Assembly: GCA_037355855.1 (NCBI GenBank)
Contig: CM074758.1
Span: 7,103,001-7,167,000 of the forward strand
From: Pseudo-nitzschia pungens
Lineage: Eukaryota; Bacillariophyta; Bacillariophyceae; Bacillariales; Bacillariaceae
Direction: 5' to 3'
Length of the DNA stretch: 64,000 bases
Shown here: positions 30,833-43,500 of the stretch, piece after piece
Position numbering within the stretch: the first letter of the stretch is position 1
How the letters are laid out: each line of letters begins with the position of its first letter
Notes under the pieces: model-generated
Databases searched by the model: none
What the model was told of the DNA's origin: nothing
The model's input: the letters and a program-made list of their open reading frames with translations, nothing else
Made by a program: the position numbers and the translations under genes

Positions 30833-31380
30833 TTAGACGTCCCATTCATGTCTTCAATGTCCCATTGGACTAATCCTTCACCGCTGACGCTAGCTACTTC
30901 TCCAGTGAGTCCCTTTACGGTCGGGGCATCAGGACCTATTGGCTTTTGAAGAAAGTCTTGTTCAAGTGGAGTGATAGAACTTGAGGCCCCTGTGTCAATG
31001 ATGATCGGAGGTTCACTCTGACGAGTGGAGGCATAGATAACTGGTTGTTGTAATGGTAACCGAAGGTCGGGATTATAAGTACTCAGGTCTTTCTTGAGGG
31101 ACCGCGCTTGGAGGAGTATGGCGTGGTACTGCGGACTGTCACTGGCGAGCCGCACGAACCATTGGGGCATTGCAAAGGTCATTGCGTCGCTAACTCGTCA
31201 GTAGTGCTGCAGTGGGTCTATCGTGCTCATGTAGGTTCGCAGTTCCTCCTTGGTGAATGGAGTAGATTTGATATCGGTCTCATCGGTCTCCAGTTGCACC
31301 GGTGGCTTATTTGGAATAGGCGCAGAGGCATCAGGCTCGCAGCAACTTGATGTTGAGTCCGTTAGATGATGTAGATTGTA
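30833..31380 (-). pseudogene. Copia-C protease region
   Basis: The minus-strand frame holds the aspartic protease signature PIIIDTGASSSITP (about residues 60-73 of the open part), followed by VKGLTGEV. The in-frame upstream segment (about 31,320-31,190, with LETDETDIKSTPFTKEEL) is separated by a TGA just upstream of 31,182, which I read as a nonsense mutation. D4 cuts the 3' end. The frame continues at 22,646. Confidence 0.85.
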
Positions 31381-31812
31381 TTAACGTTGATGTCGAGGGG
31401 ACCCAGGCGCCAAGCTACTTGTTGGTGAGAGCAAGTACCTGAGGCCTCGCCTTTGGCAATGGATTACTCCTTCATTTGTCTGTCTATACGCGTACAGACT
31501 CCGAATCTGATGATTCCGGCACTTTCAATGGTTTGGGATTGTTGCTGTTGTATTGCATCTTTTAAACTTGTGTTGTAGGGTGTGATATCCGGAGTGGATT
31601 AGCAGGAAGGGGAGGCTTAGCACTACCACTATTGGATAGAGCCAATTAGCCGAGGCGTTTTGTTGGATCGGGTTTATCAGGAAATCGAAGGTGAGATGAG
31701 CGATTGTCCGGATCACTAACTGCACTGCTGGGGTCAGTACAATGGCGTCTAGAACGCTGAGGTAGTGCCACAGGTTGACCCACTGGTTCCAACAGATATC
31801 ACACCATGCCAG
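31381..31812 (-). other. Copia-C gag-protease junction with a hydrophobic small frame
   Basis: Directly after the gag stop, another frame runs on the minus strand from about 31,805 to 31,525 (about 95 codons). It contains a hydrophobic segment WLYPIVVVLSLPFLLIH, which looks like a membrane helix. It overlaps the gag end, so it could be a frameshifted continuation or chance. The remaining bases to 31,381 show no clear coding. Confidence 0.4.
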
Positions 31813-33156
31813 TCACAAGTTCTCCATTTTCTCGTTGCAGTGCTGAAGAATTGCCATTAGCTGCAATCGTTGCACTGCCGGATCTGCCTTGTCGTCGTAA
31901 TACATGGTGGTAGGTCCTGTCATTGCTGTGCTCGCCACAGAGCTGGCACTTGCAATTTGGGTTGGAATCCCTACTAGCTGCGCTATGTTGGCAGTGGAGT
32001 TGGGCACGTTGAGTGTCTTTCCACTGTTTGGGAGCCCATTTTCTGGTGTCTGATCTGGGATCCATCTTCCATTTAGACCTGCGTCTGGATCGTAGGTGTA
32101 GGGCTTGCCATTCACTACTCTCTTCCCGTTCTCCCCCTGTTCAGGTGGTCTCCACTTATAGGGGATTCGTCTCTCCTTGCTGCCACTTGGATGTTTGGCT
32201 CTGTTTCGCTTGATCCTTTCTGGATCCTTGGGCTCCGGACAATCCTTGACTAGATGGCCTTCTTTACCACAGTTGAAGCAGACTGCACTGGGCCACATCA
32301 TGGTGGTTGTTGGGGGTCCGCTTCCTACCGGCTGACAGAATTCAGTTGGTTGGTGAAGGACGCTCGCGACTGTAGATTGAGCGGCGTTGGTCACAAAGGT
32401 GGACTTACTTGGTGCTCGTTGTAGCACTTCATCCCACTTTCCTTCCTTAGTGAGGTCTTTGTAGGCTGCGTTGGCATATTCCAATATGTATTTGGCTGAA
32501 TCCATGTCATTGATTAAGACTTGGGCTCCGCTGTTGCGCATTGCTTGGGGATAGTTTGGATTTAGACGCGTGTGTATGGTAGCGGCTTTCCGTTGATCTT
32601 CCATGGCTTCGAGTTGTCTATTGAAGGCGTCAACACTAGTGGTGGTGAACACACGAAGTAGATTGCTTACTGCATCTTCCGGAAGATCATTTCCACCCTT
32701 TAGCTCCTTGATGCTGTTAAAGATGGCTTTGAAGATGTCCACGACCTTGGTTATATCTTCCCCGCGGCAATCGGTCTTGATCTTGTAAGTTTCAAGGATA
32801 TGGATCAGCGCCTTGAGACTTGCTTCGCTGGTGGTGCTCACTTCGTCTAGGAGTAGTTTGAGGAATAGTGGTCCTCCTTGTTCTGCAGGGGTGTATTCCA
32901 TCCATTTCGAGTGGATAACACTGTAGAGTTCTTTGTCTACATTCTTCTCGTAGTAGGCAAATGACCAGGTCAAGTTCTCTTGCGTTAGATGCTCGCTTGG
33001 AATGAATTCTGAGTAGTATTGCGAGGAGCGAGCAACTTGTTCGGGGGTGACTTGGAGATAACTTTGAAAGAGATCATATTTAATTGGATTGCCATTTTGA
33101 TCAGTCTTTAGTCTTCCGTATTGGGAATTGCCTTCGAATTCATCGAATGCATTGTC
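31813..33156 (-). pseudogene. gag: Copia-C gag, 3' part
   Basis: The open frame continues from 50,579 once A3 and one TTGTC copy are removed (restored codons read EDNAFDEF). It has the UBN2-like Copia capsid layout and a classic CCHC knuckle CFNCGKEGHLVKDC (C-x2-C-x4-H-x4-C), followed by a basic RIKRNRAKH stretch. The ATG-like start at 32,973 is only an internal TTG; the true start is at 51,054. The frame is otherwise intact, so the only visible gag lesion is the A3 insertion. Confidence 0.92.
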
Positions 33157-33418
33157 TGTTACACTCTAAGGTAGAAAATTGGAGTAGTATTAAAATTGTG
33201 ACTAAAGTTTCAACTCTTAAGCGAGCGTTACGATTTTCATGTGAACGTTTGAATATACAAACGCGCGCCGTGCTCGTATTTTGAATAACGGCACACATGC
33301 ATTGCTGGAGCGTCCGGCGTACAGTTTGAATATTTGTATTCAAACACCGGTCAGCTCGTATGTGGGATTCGGTTAATTATTTAATCGTGATTCATGCTCG
33401 CTACGCTAGCATGTCACA
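33157..33418 (-). repeat. A3 3' LTR (262 bp)
   Basis: On the plus strand TGTTACACTCTAAGG...GCATGTCACA. Confidence 0.93.
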
Positions 33419-33439
33419 TAGTGCCTCATGATTAGACGA

Positions 33440-36400
33440 ATCTTACGATGCCCAGTGAATAGCTGTCGACTCCGACTCCGGTTCTTTGTAAGGGGTTAGC
33501 TTCCGGATGTTCACTGTTTCTGCTACTGAAGGGGCTTTCTGCAGTTTAACTGTACCATTGTCATTCACTTGTATGATACTGAAGGGGCCTGTTCTTCTAG
33601 GCTGTAGCTTGTCTGGATCTGGCTCCTGTAGCCATACCTTGTCGTTGATTCGAAAGATATGTTCTATTCACTTGGCGTTGTCCCGAAGCAGAGCTCTGTT
33701 GATTCCTTGTTGTCGTAACTGCTTGAGGGCTAATAGATTGGAGGTTAGTGGCAGATCTATCATCATGTCCCTGTTGAAGACCAGGGATCCTGGAGAGGCT
33801 TGTAAAGAGGTGCTGACTGCACATCGAGAGGCATGCATGCATGTTGCTAGGGCATTATCCATGAGCTGAGTGGCTCTGGCGTTGGCTTGTGGAGGATTAA
33901 CATGTACTACGTAGGATATCGGCGACTGTGTGATGGACGCGCTCACAGATGGCATTAGCTTGTGGATTCTTAACTGTTGTGGGGACTGATTGGACTCCAT
34001 ACTGCTGTAGAGTGAGTTGGAATTCAGCCCCTAAGAACTCGCCACCATTGTCATGAATACATCTGTTTGGTCTAGGATATCTTGAGAGCCAGCAGTTCTT
34101 GAATTGATCAGAGACATGCTGGGAAGATTTATCCCTGATCCGGATGATTTCAAGAAGGTTGGTAACTGGATCAATACAGGTGAGGGCCTTGAAGTTGTAG
34201 ATCTTGTTTTGAGCTGTGATCTTCCAAGGGCCTATAAGATCGACGTGGACTTCGTCGAAGGGCGATACCGGGGCTTCTTTGGGAGGAAGCTTCCCATATT
34301 TAGCTTGCCTGCTCTTGTATTGGATGCAATCATCAGGGCAAATGTAGGACTTGCATAAGTTGGACAGGTTGTCGGCGTAGAAGCGAGCTGAGATAGTCTT
34401 ATATAATCTGGTGGATCCACCATGACCCAACAGGAGATGGTACCATTTGATGGTATCATTCGTAAGAGAGCTTGGTATGTAAATTCTCCAGCTGTCTGGA
34501 TTGGATTGGTTGACATAGCAAAGGATGTTATTGCCTTGCAATTCTTGGTAGAAGAATGCCTTGGATTGGATCTTGAACTTGACAGTCGGGTCCTTCTGCT
34601 GATGGAGGTATATCTTGTTGTAGTTAACCGGGCATTCCAAGTCTTGGGTGTTTGGTAGATTGACTAGACACTCATTGTTCAGCAAACAAGAGTATAACTC
34701 CTGGTCTGCGTCATTGCATAAGTGCTGGAATAGATTTGGGAACTCTGCTAAAAACAGTTCTTCATCTTGCTTGGGGACTTCAAGTTTCAAAAAATCGATA
34801 AGAGTGCCCTTACCAAGGGCTTCTTTCTTCCCCACTGTAGGTGGATCCATCCTGGGGAGCCTGGAGAAGGCATCAGCAAGAACGTTCTTCTTGCCTTCAA
34901 CATAGGTGAGGTTGACACCGAATTCTTCTAGGAATAGTCTCCACCGGAGGACTCGTTGGACTGAAAGGGTCCTGAATGTAAGGTTCTTGTGGTCGGTATA
35001 TACGTTGATAATACCACCAAGTAGCATTTTTCGGTACTCTTTGCAACAGAGTACAATTGCTAGGAGTTCTTTCTCCATAGTAGTATAGTTCTTCTGGGCA
35101 TCCGATAGTTTCTTGGACCAGTATGCAATGGGCTTGCCATCTTGTAGTATGGCAGCACCTAGTTGTAGGTCGGAGGCATCAGTATACAGTTCAAAGGGCT
35201 TGTTAAGGTCTGGATAGGTGTTCAGCGCATCTGCTGCCACCATTGCTTTCATCTCTTGAAAGGCTTTATCTTGAGCAGGACCCCAAGTGAAAGCGGAAGG
35301 AGCTTTCCTTTGCTTGCCCTTGATGGCAGCTGCTTGGGGAGTTTTCTTGGGGGTCCCTGTGATATCCAATAGAGGAGCTAAGACATGCGATCTGCGAGGC
35401 CACATATCCCTGTAGTATCCTACAGCGCCTAGGAAGGACTTGACTTGGGTCACAGTTCTTGGTCGGTCCATGTGTAGGATGGCTTCTATCTTCTTCCTCC
35501 ATGGCTTAACTGCTGTGGGAGTCATCCAATAGCCTAGGAAATCAGTCTCTTGTACCGCCCAATCACACTTGAGGGGGTTGCATTTGAGCCCATTTTTGTT
35601 GAGCCGGTCTAGGATCTTGTCGATAGTCTTCATGTGGAGGTCAAAGGATCCATTGGTCCAAACGCCAATATCATCAATATAAACAGTGCAGTCAGTGTCT
35701 TGTAGGATATCTTCCATTAGTTGCTGGGCAACATCTGGAGAGACTTTGACACCCATGGGGAGTCTCTGATACTCATAGCAACCATATGGCGTCACTATGG
35801 TACATAGTTTCTTGCTTGCATCATCCAGTTCAAAGCAGTAGTATTGCATGGACAAGTCAATCTTGGTGAGGTGAGTGTATTTGCCTCTCTTGTTCATGAT
35901 ATCCTGTATCCGGGGGATTGGATAAGGACGTCTCTCAAGAAGTTCGTTGAGTTCTCTGAAGTCTGATACCCATCGTACCCTGTTATCTTTTTTTGGTACT
36001 ATGAAGGTTGGGAATGCCCATTCAGCCGGTCCAGTACAACGCTTGAGTACTCCATCATTACAAAGATTCTGGAGCTCCCTTTTGAATAGGTCTTCTCGCT
36101 TGTATGCAACTGGATAAGGCTTCTTGTGGATGGGCTTGGATCCGGGCTTCAGTCTTAGAGAGATTTGCTTGTGTGGGTACTTGCCGAGTTCCCCATTGAA
36201 GACGTTTGGATACTTGTTTAGTATTGCTTGGAACTGCTGCTGCTCTGCTGAGGACATGTGGGACTGTTGTCGTGCGACTGTAGATGGATCTGTTTCTTGG
36301 TAGGCTCTGTCTAGGATCACCTTGGACTTGTATGGGTTGGCGAAGGAGAGATCATCAGCAAAGAGTTCGGCATCTTCTAGTTCTTCCATGAGCATGGTGT

Positions 36401-37364
36401 AGTCTGACTCGTGGTATAAGGAGGTATCCTTCATGGGAATAGTTCTATCCATCCATTGTACTGTGCCTTCTTTGAATAGGAGATTGATCTGTGCTAGGTG
36501 GAGGAAGTCTCTGCCTAGTATAAGATCATATCTGCAGCCGGGGGAATGGAAGAGTCTTGCCTCTTGTAGGTCGATAGTGTAGTTGCCAAACTCTTGTAGC
36601 TTGATGTTCTTCATGATGACATATTCTGTAGTATCGAAGCTGCCATTGGCTGTAGTAGTTAGGACTTGATGCTTGCTTCGAAGTGGCATTGTGCCGAATG
36701 GTAGTGCTCTTTTGTTGATTAGAGTTCCGGAGGATCCACTATCTAGTAGCGCTAGTAGTGGTCTTGCTTTGAGGGGGATGCCTTGTATGTACTGTATGTT
36801 GGTTAGAAGAATAGGAGCCACGTTGCTTGTATTCGGAATAGGAGCCACGTTGCTCTTATTCGATGCCTGTTCTGCTGTATTTCCAGCAGTCGACAGCAGC
36901 CTTAAATAATTTTGCTCCAGCGCACCTCCTTTGGTGTGATCTTTGGATTTTCCGGGATTGCAATAGAGATTTTTTGCTGTACCGGTAGACCAATTTCTTG
37001 CCAGGGACAAGGTTGGTCCATTTGTTGCTGCTGTCTTATTCGGATCGATAGTGATCGATGTTGCGTCTGTACCCTTGGATCGATTCGTTTGATTTCGATT
37101 CGTATCCTTGTTCGATATATCCTGTAGGATGTTACGAACGATTGTTTTTGCTGCTGCGGCAGGCTTTAGTTTTGCTGAGCTTTCAACAGGAATACCCCAT
37201 CCTGTAGGTTCCTTCCCCTCTTTACCTGGGAGATCTCCTCCATGCGTCATCCCAGACAGCAGGGCTGTACTGGCATCCAGTTCCAGGGGAGCTGGAGGCA
37301 AGGTGATTGCTGGTTTTATTGAAGCCGGGGGCTTCTGTTTTAGAGGCTTGGGGCCTCCGGAGAC
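33440..37364 (-). pseudogene. pol: Pol of A3 (frameshifted in integrase)
   Basis: The frame is in phase with gag: after gag ends CTCCC-TGA (37365-37367), it stays open to 33,897. Protease LLDSGSSGTLI, RT VYIDDIGV, RNase H LYTDASDLQLGA and integrase (WYHLLLGHGG, VDLIGPW, HDNGGEF, NPQANAICERVHH) are all present and closely match A4. At about 33,900-33,920 five bases are missing relative to A4, shifting the frame and giving a stop. The remainder (HVNPPQANARATQL..., KVWLQEPDPDK, GPF module) lies in another frame, and that has a TGA at about 33,669-33,671 where A4 has CGA. No ATG follows the gag UGA for about 35 codons, so Pol was probably made by readthrough. Confidence 0.93.
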
Positions 37365-38101
37365 TCAGGGGAGCCACACAAGTTCCCCATCGATGCTCCT
37401 TTCAGTTCTTCCACCATGATTAGCATGGTAAGCCTCGATTGCTGCGTCGCGCGCTGCGTTCATGTGGGCTTGGAAGGTCTCATTGCTTCCTGCTATCATT
37501 AAGGCCCTCGTATTGGCGTGGAAGGTCTCCGGTTGGTTGTTTCCGGAGCCCTTGTTGTAGTTCTTGGAGAACCAGTTCTTTGGGCACTCAGACCAATCAT
37601 GATTATGGCCTGGGATCCGACAGGGGTTGGATTTCTTCTTGTTCTGGTTGCCCTTGTGGTTGGAATTATAGCCACGCTTCCGGGCGTTGCTGTTGTTGTT
37701 GTTGTTGTTGTTCGGGCGCTTTTGTTGTTTGTTGTTATTCTTGTTGCTCTTCTTGTTGGCTTGCCGCTCGTGACAGCTCATATAATCCACAATGTGGCGG
37801 ACTGTCGTGTCCTCTTGGATTCCACTGTGCATCATGCCATAGCTTTCAATCCATGTCGATGGGAATGAATGGAGGAGGATTGTAAGTTTCTCCACTCTTG
37901 AAAGGGGCGCGCTGCTTCCTTCTAGTTTCTGCGTGTATTTCATGAGGATAAGGATGCGTTCGGTGTGTTCCTTGCATGTGACTGATGGTGTCTTTCGGCA
38001 GTCGTGGCTTCGGAGGTAGGTGTGCATGATGTCCCTTGCATCCTTGGCATTGCAGTAGAGCTGAGTGAAGTCAATGAATGCTTGCTTGTATCCCCCAATT
38101 T
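37365..38101 (-). pseudogene. gag: Gag of A3, C-terminal part
   Basis: It continues the N-terminal part at 49,891-50,200 after removal of the LINE and one 20 bp duplication. It holds MHTYLRS and TCKEHTERILILMKYTQKLEG, matching A1/A2/A4. A poly-Asn/Lys stretch follows, then the variant zinc motif CRIPGHNHDWSEC. It ends GELVWLP-UGA. The frame is intact apart from the LINE insertion. Confidence 0.92.
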
Positions 38102-40547
38102 ACAATTTTGCGACGCGCGATTTTGTCCGACGTTCCGATGTTCCAGTACTTAAAACACGTAGATTTCTACACAACTTTCCCCTTTGATATCTCACTCACT
38201 TCTAAAGCTCCTACAACAAAACCAAGCACTACACCTATTAACAGAGACCTCCCCTATCTGATTCTGCTGTTTGTTTGGCTGCTCCTTGCCTCCTTTGGTT
38301 GCTGTGGTTGCTTGTTTCCTCTGCCGGTCGGTCGATCGATTCGGCAACAAGCAAACAAGGACACATAATTTTCTACAGCAATTGCAGTACTAATTCTACA
38401 GAGCTACCAGTACTAATTTCTACAGCTGATTCTGTTTTCTACAGCAATTGCAGTACTAATTCTACAGCAGCTCTGCTTCAGTTCCGCTTTGTCTCCGAGC
38501 TCGGTTTGCTTTTTTGATCTGTTTTCAAGCCATATTTCTATTTAACGCTATACAGTCTTCCAAGCCCCTTAAGTGATACCCACTTAACGTTCTACATTCT
38601 TCAAGGTTGAACCTACTTAACGTTCTACATACTTCAAGATTGAACACATATACACCCCCCTTCTAGAAGGTTCCTACTTGCTGATCCCTAAGTATCTGCA
38701 AGTTCGCGCGAGCATATCTTCCAGTTCCCCTTTATTCTCAAGCCAATAGCCCACCTGCTCTTCTACGTGCCTATCATTTAAGAGCTACCCTGTTTCCTAG
38801 TCAAGCCCCCCAGTCCCTAAGTGTTCTCGCTTAAGGCTCCCCCTACTACACCTGTTTTCAAGCCAAGACCAACCGATCCCTAAGTACCACCTCCTTATTG
38901 CACTCTTGTTTCCAAGACTACAGCTACTATCGCCCCTTGTTTTCAAGACTACAATTTCCCTGGTCCCTAAGTGTTCACGAGTTCCCGGATCCCTAAGTGT
39001 TTTCGCTATTAAGCAACCCCAACTTGAACTTCAAGTTTGACACTGTTTTCAAGACACAAGCCTCCCCCTGGTCCCTAGGTGTTTCTACTAAAGCCCCTGT
39101 TTTCACGCAAGCAGCTTCCCTGGTCCCTAAGTGTCTCGCTCAAGGTCCCTGTTTTCAAGCCAATTGCCCCTGGATACTGTTTCCACTTATAAGTACTTGC
39201 GAGTTTGAACTTCAAGTTCCCTCCTGAGCCTTTTAAGTGTGCCCTGCCATTGATATCCCCCGGTTCCTAAGTGTTTCTACTAAAGCCCCTGTTTTCAAGC
39301 AAGCAGTGTCCCTAATACCAGGTCTTTGATACAAGCCAGTTGTCGGTGGTCGGTTTCTACAGTCTGTTTCTACACGATTTGCAGTGGTCTACTGGAGTTT
39401 CTAAATTCTGTAACTCCAGAGCACCTCTGTGGGTTTCGAGCGTGACTCTTCTGGTAGTGCTCCAGCCTTTTCTTTTGGTTCCCCTGGAATTTTTCCTTGT
39501 CCAGACCAACATTGGACCTGTTGTTGCTGCTGTACCCTGTTTCCCAGCATACAACCTATCACCTGGCATTTCTGCACCCAAGCGGCGTTTCTATTGTGGC
39601 CTCTGCACTACACAGGTGTTTATACTGCCCCGGCTTTTGTCTCCCAACAGGTGCTTTTCAGTTTGTTGATTTGCCCTCAACCGGTGCTTCTCCTGCCCCA
39701 GCCTTTGTCATCACCTGGCACTTTTACATCCCAGTGCAGTGCCTGTTGTAGCTCCAGCACCCAACAGGTTGCTATTCAGCTGTTGACTTGCCCTCCATTG
39801 GTGCTTCTCCTGCCCCGGCCTTTGTCTTCAACCGGTGCTTCTTCTGCCCCGGCCTTTGCCTTCAACCGGTGCTTCTCCTGCCTCGGCCTTTGTCATCACC
39901 TGGCACTTGCAAATCCAAGAGGCGTGTCTGCTGTTGGTTCAGCACCCAATTGATTGCTTTTCAGCTGTTGTTTGCCCTCAACCGGTGCTTCTCCTGCCCC
40001 GGCCTTTGTCATCAACTGGTGCTTCTCCTGCCCCGGCCTCTGTCATCAACCGGTGCTTCTCCTGTCCCGGCCCTTGTCATCAACCGGTGCTTCTCCTGCC
40101 CCGGCCTTTGTCATCACCTGGCACTTGCACATCCAAGAGGCGTGTCTGCTGTTGGTCCAACACCCAACTGCTTGCTTTTCAGTTGTTGCTTTGCTCTCAA
40201 CTGGTGCTTCTCCTGCCCCGGCCTTCGTCATCAACCGGTGCTTCTCCTGTCCCGGCCCTTGTCATCAACCGGTGCTTCTCCTGCCCCGGCCTTTGTCATC
40301 ACCTGGCACTTGCACATCCAAGAGGCGTGTCTGCTGTTGGTCCAACACCCAACTGCTTGCTTTTCAGTTGTTGCTTTGCTCTCAACTGGTGCTTCTCCTA
40401 TCCCGGCCTTTGCCCTAACCCGGTGCTTCTCCTGCCCCGGCCTTTGTCATCAACCGGTGCTTCTCCTGCCCCGGCCTTTGTCATCAACCGGTGCTTCCCC
40501 TGCTTCGGCCTCTGTCATCACCTGGCACTTGCACATCTTCTGGTACA
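38102..40547 (+). promoter_or_regulatory. L1 5' UTR with tandem repeats
   Basis: The first about 130 bp match the heads of S1 and S2. Between about 38,560 and 39,330 there are short repeats of the CCCTAAGTGTTTTCGCTTA type, like those in S1. At about 39,407-39,536 a segment resembles the A2/A1 3' region. From about 39,680 to 40,530 runs an array of 34 bp units in higher-order blocks. The long frames through it are repeat products. An internal promoter would be expected near the 5' end but cannot be pinpointed. Confidence 0.75.
39680..40530 (+). repeat. 34 bp tandem repeat array in L1 5' UTR
   Basis: The unit is CCGGTGCTTCTCCTGCCCCG followed by GCCTTTGTCATCAA. Blocks of units are separated by a longer spacer containing CACTTGCACATCCAAGAGG and GCTTGCTTTTCAG. 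Because 34 is not a multiple of three, one frame passes through three phases and yields a 34-residue protein repeat. All three plus frames are largely open. Confidence 0.85.
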
Positions 40548-43500
40548 ATGCCTCCCCCTCCCACTAAGGGGTGGCCCACCTCCCACACAGCTTCCCGAAA
40601 GAAAAGATCCTCCACACCTCCTTCTTCTGCTAGGTCTGCCTCTGGGACTCGGTCTAACAAGCGCCCATTTGTGCAAAAGACCCCTCCACGACATTCTAGT
40701 GTCACCTCTGCTCTTACTACTCCCTCTCCTACTCTTGATACCAGATCATCCTCTTCCTCTGCCTCATCATCCTCTTCATCCTCTTTGCATGGGTCTTCTG
40801 TTGATGATATGTCTTCATCTTCTTCTGAGTCCTCATCTGCAGGTGTGCTTTCTGATGTTGATATGCTTGGCACTGAACCTGCTCCAGGGGATTCCTTGAA
40901 GACTTCTTCTTCTGCAGGTGTGCTCTCTGATGTTGAGATGCTTGGCACTGAATCTGCACCAGGGGAATCTGCACCAGGGGACTCTGCACCAGGGGATTCC
41001 TTGCAAACTTCTCCTCTGTCAACAGCTTCTCAACTAGGCTCCCAGGAGTCAGGTCCTCCGCAGTCAGGTACTCTGTCAGGCTCTCAGTCGTCAGATACTT
41101 TGTTGTCAGACCCCAAGCTGATAAGCTCCCAGTCCTCAGGCTCCCAGCAGCAGGGCTCCCAGCTGCCAGGCCAACAGACGTCCAGACACACACCAAAGGG
41201 TTCTGGGACCTCAGGCAAGGTCCCTGCTTCCTCCATCCTCAAGCAATCTACTCTTGCCTTTTCCTCTGCCCAGAAAGATGATCCCTCTCAGCAGCAAGCA
41301 CGCCAATCCCAACGCCAGGAGGCTTTGGCTGCTGCCAACAGGGCTCATTCCGCTTCCTTCTTCTGGTGTTTTTATGGTAAGGGTCCCTGTTCTGGCAAGT
41401 CTCCTATACCATCTGCAATTCATGCCTTTCGAAAATCTCCAACTGGTAAACGGTTATGGGCTGGGTGTCCAAGCCCTACACACTTTTTCAGCAAGAAGGA
41501 GGGTACAGACAAAAAATCCATCCATGATATTTGCAGGACTGCCATCCCTCCTGTTTATTCTCAGGTTTTTCCGGACACTCCAGACTGGCGCAATGCCACT
41601 GTAGATTCCTTGGCCTCTCTTGCCTCTGCTTGCTTTCAAGGCTCTGCCCCAGCCTGGACCAAGCAACCACCTGGCCAGGCTCTGAAGAAATGTCTTATTG
41701 GTTTGGTCAAGATGTCTCCTGAGTGTTTTGATGACCTCTATTGTGAGGGCAACCTTTTGCCTAGCACTGAAGGCAAAGTATGGTGGGCAGCCAATCAGGT
41801 GCTTGGTTCTCATTGGCATTTCAAGAAGCGACCTCCTACACCTGCGCCACCAGTGGTTGATGATGCTTTCACTTCCAAATCTTCCCCTTCCAAATCAGTG
41901 TCCTTTCTTCCTGGTGGTGGTGATGCTACTGTCTTGTCCTCCTCTGCTGGGCATTTCCTCCAACGCCGAGGGGTTTGCTCCAGTGATTCCCGAGCTCCAG
42001 TGGATGTAACTGCTGGAACCAAGTGTTCTCATAGTTCTTATGTCACTCTGTCCCTTCCAAGGTTGATGTCACAACACCCTGGGGAACTATATGATGAGCT
42101 GCTCAAGTCTCTCAAGGAAGCTTTGGATCTTCTATGGACTGTTGACAAGCGCCTGGTGTTGTATGTTTTTCCCTCAAGAGCCAGGCTCAACCCCAAGGCC
42201 AAGCCTGTTACCAAGTTTTGGACGACTCTTCCTGACAGGAAGACCTTGGAATTGTATGTTGCTCAGCTCTGGCTTCGCAGTAGAACTGCTCCTCATCTAC
42301 GCTTCTTTTTGGGACACAGTGCTTCCCTGGAGAAACTCTTTTCAGCACAATTGCTCCAGAGGCTCAGAGACCGTGACATGGACCTGAAATATGACCACAT
42401 ACAGGCCCCAGTTATTGTCACCTGTGGCTTTCTCCTTGGATCTTACATGCAGAGTTTTGATCTTGACCACTACAACGAATTGCTTCAGACTCATCCCAGG
42501 TTTCAGGCATGTCCTATTGCTGTTATCAGGAAGAATATCAGCCTTGACAACTCCAGAACTCCTGATCCCAATCCTGTTCTGGCTGCACATGTTTTATGTG
42601 ATGCTACAAAGCGCGCCCAAACTGTTAAGCTCCTCAAAGCCCAGTTCAACCGTTGCAAACCTTCAGACATTGCCTCTTTACCTGATGGTAAATTCTACAA
42701 GTTTATTGAGACAGCTACCAATCCTTCTGACAGACCTCTTCCCCCCTCCAAGCTCAAGACTGTTCGCCAGGCTAAGCACCGCCAAGCTAAATTTATTGAG
42801 AGCCATGAAACTGCTCCTGTTCTGGGGGTAGTTGATCTTGATCTTCCAGTTGACCTGGGCCAAGGGCTGGGTTTGAAGACACTGCGCAGTGTGCTTCTGG
42901 GTATCAGAACCCGTGACAATTGGTCATGGCCTCTTTTTCTTTCTGTCGATACCAGTTCATACCGAGGCGAGATCCTTGCTTTGTACAATATCACTACCAA
43001 GGCTGAAGCAATGGCCATGTTGTCTTTCCTGCCTATTATACTGGAAGCTCATTATGGTTCTTGTGTTCGACAATGGTTCTCTTCTGAGTGCTTGACTGAA
43101 ATGGAAGCCTACCATTGGGATGCTGTTGCCAATTGTGTTGTGGAAACTGAACCTGCTGCAGATCCAATGCAGGATGACTCTCTTCCCTTTTTTGGTGATG
43201 GGGATGCAAGAGATTGGGAACTTGTTGATGATGACTTGTCAGTTGACCTTGCCCCAGACCTCACCTTTGATCTGGATCTGCACTTTAACCTCCAAGCCCG
43301 TGCTGACAGTGGTGGTGGCGGATTTGATGATTCTCAATCCATGGATACTTTAGCAACCGGTACTTCCAATCTCACTGATGTCCAGGCTTCAGCGCCTGCA
43401 GGTGGTGTTCCTACTGGAGGTGATCCTTCCAATGTTGCCAAGGCTGATGCCTCTCCTGGTATTCCTCCTGAAGTTCCCCCTGCAGTTCCTGACCCTCCCC

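Noticed and set aside
31525..31725. Hydrophobic frame as an envelope-like gene
   Set aside because: Too short, located between gag and protease rather than after pol, and with no signal peptide or cysteine pattern.
39788..40899. Long open frames (up to 354 codons) before and overlapping LINE ORF1
   Set aside because: They are products of the stop-free 34 bp array and shift phase with each unit; ORF1 in the frame starting at 40,548 is the one extending 3 kb.
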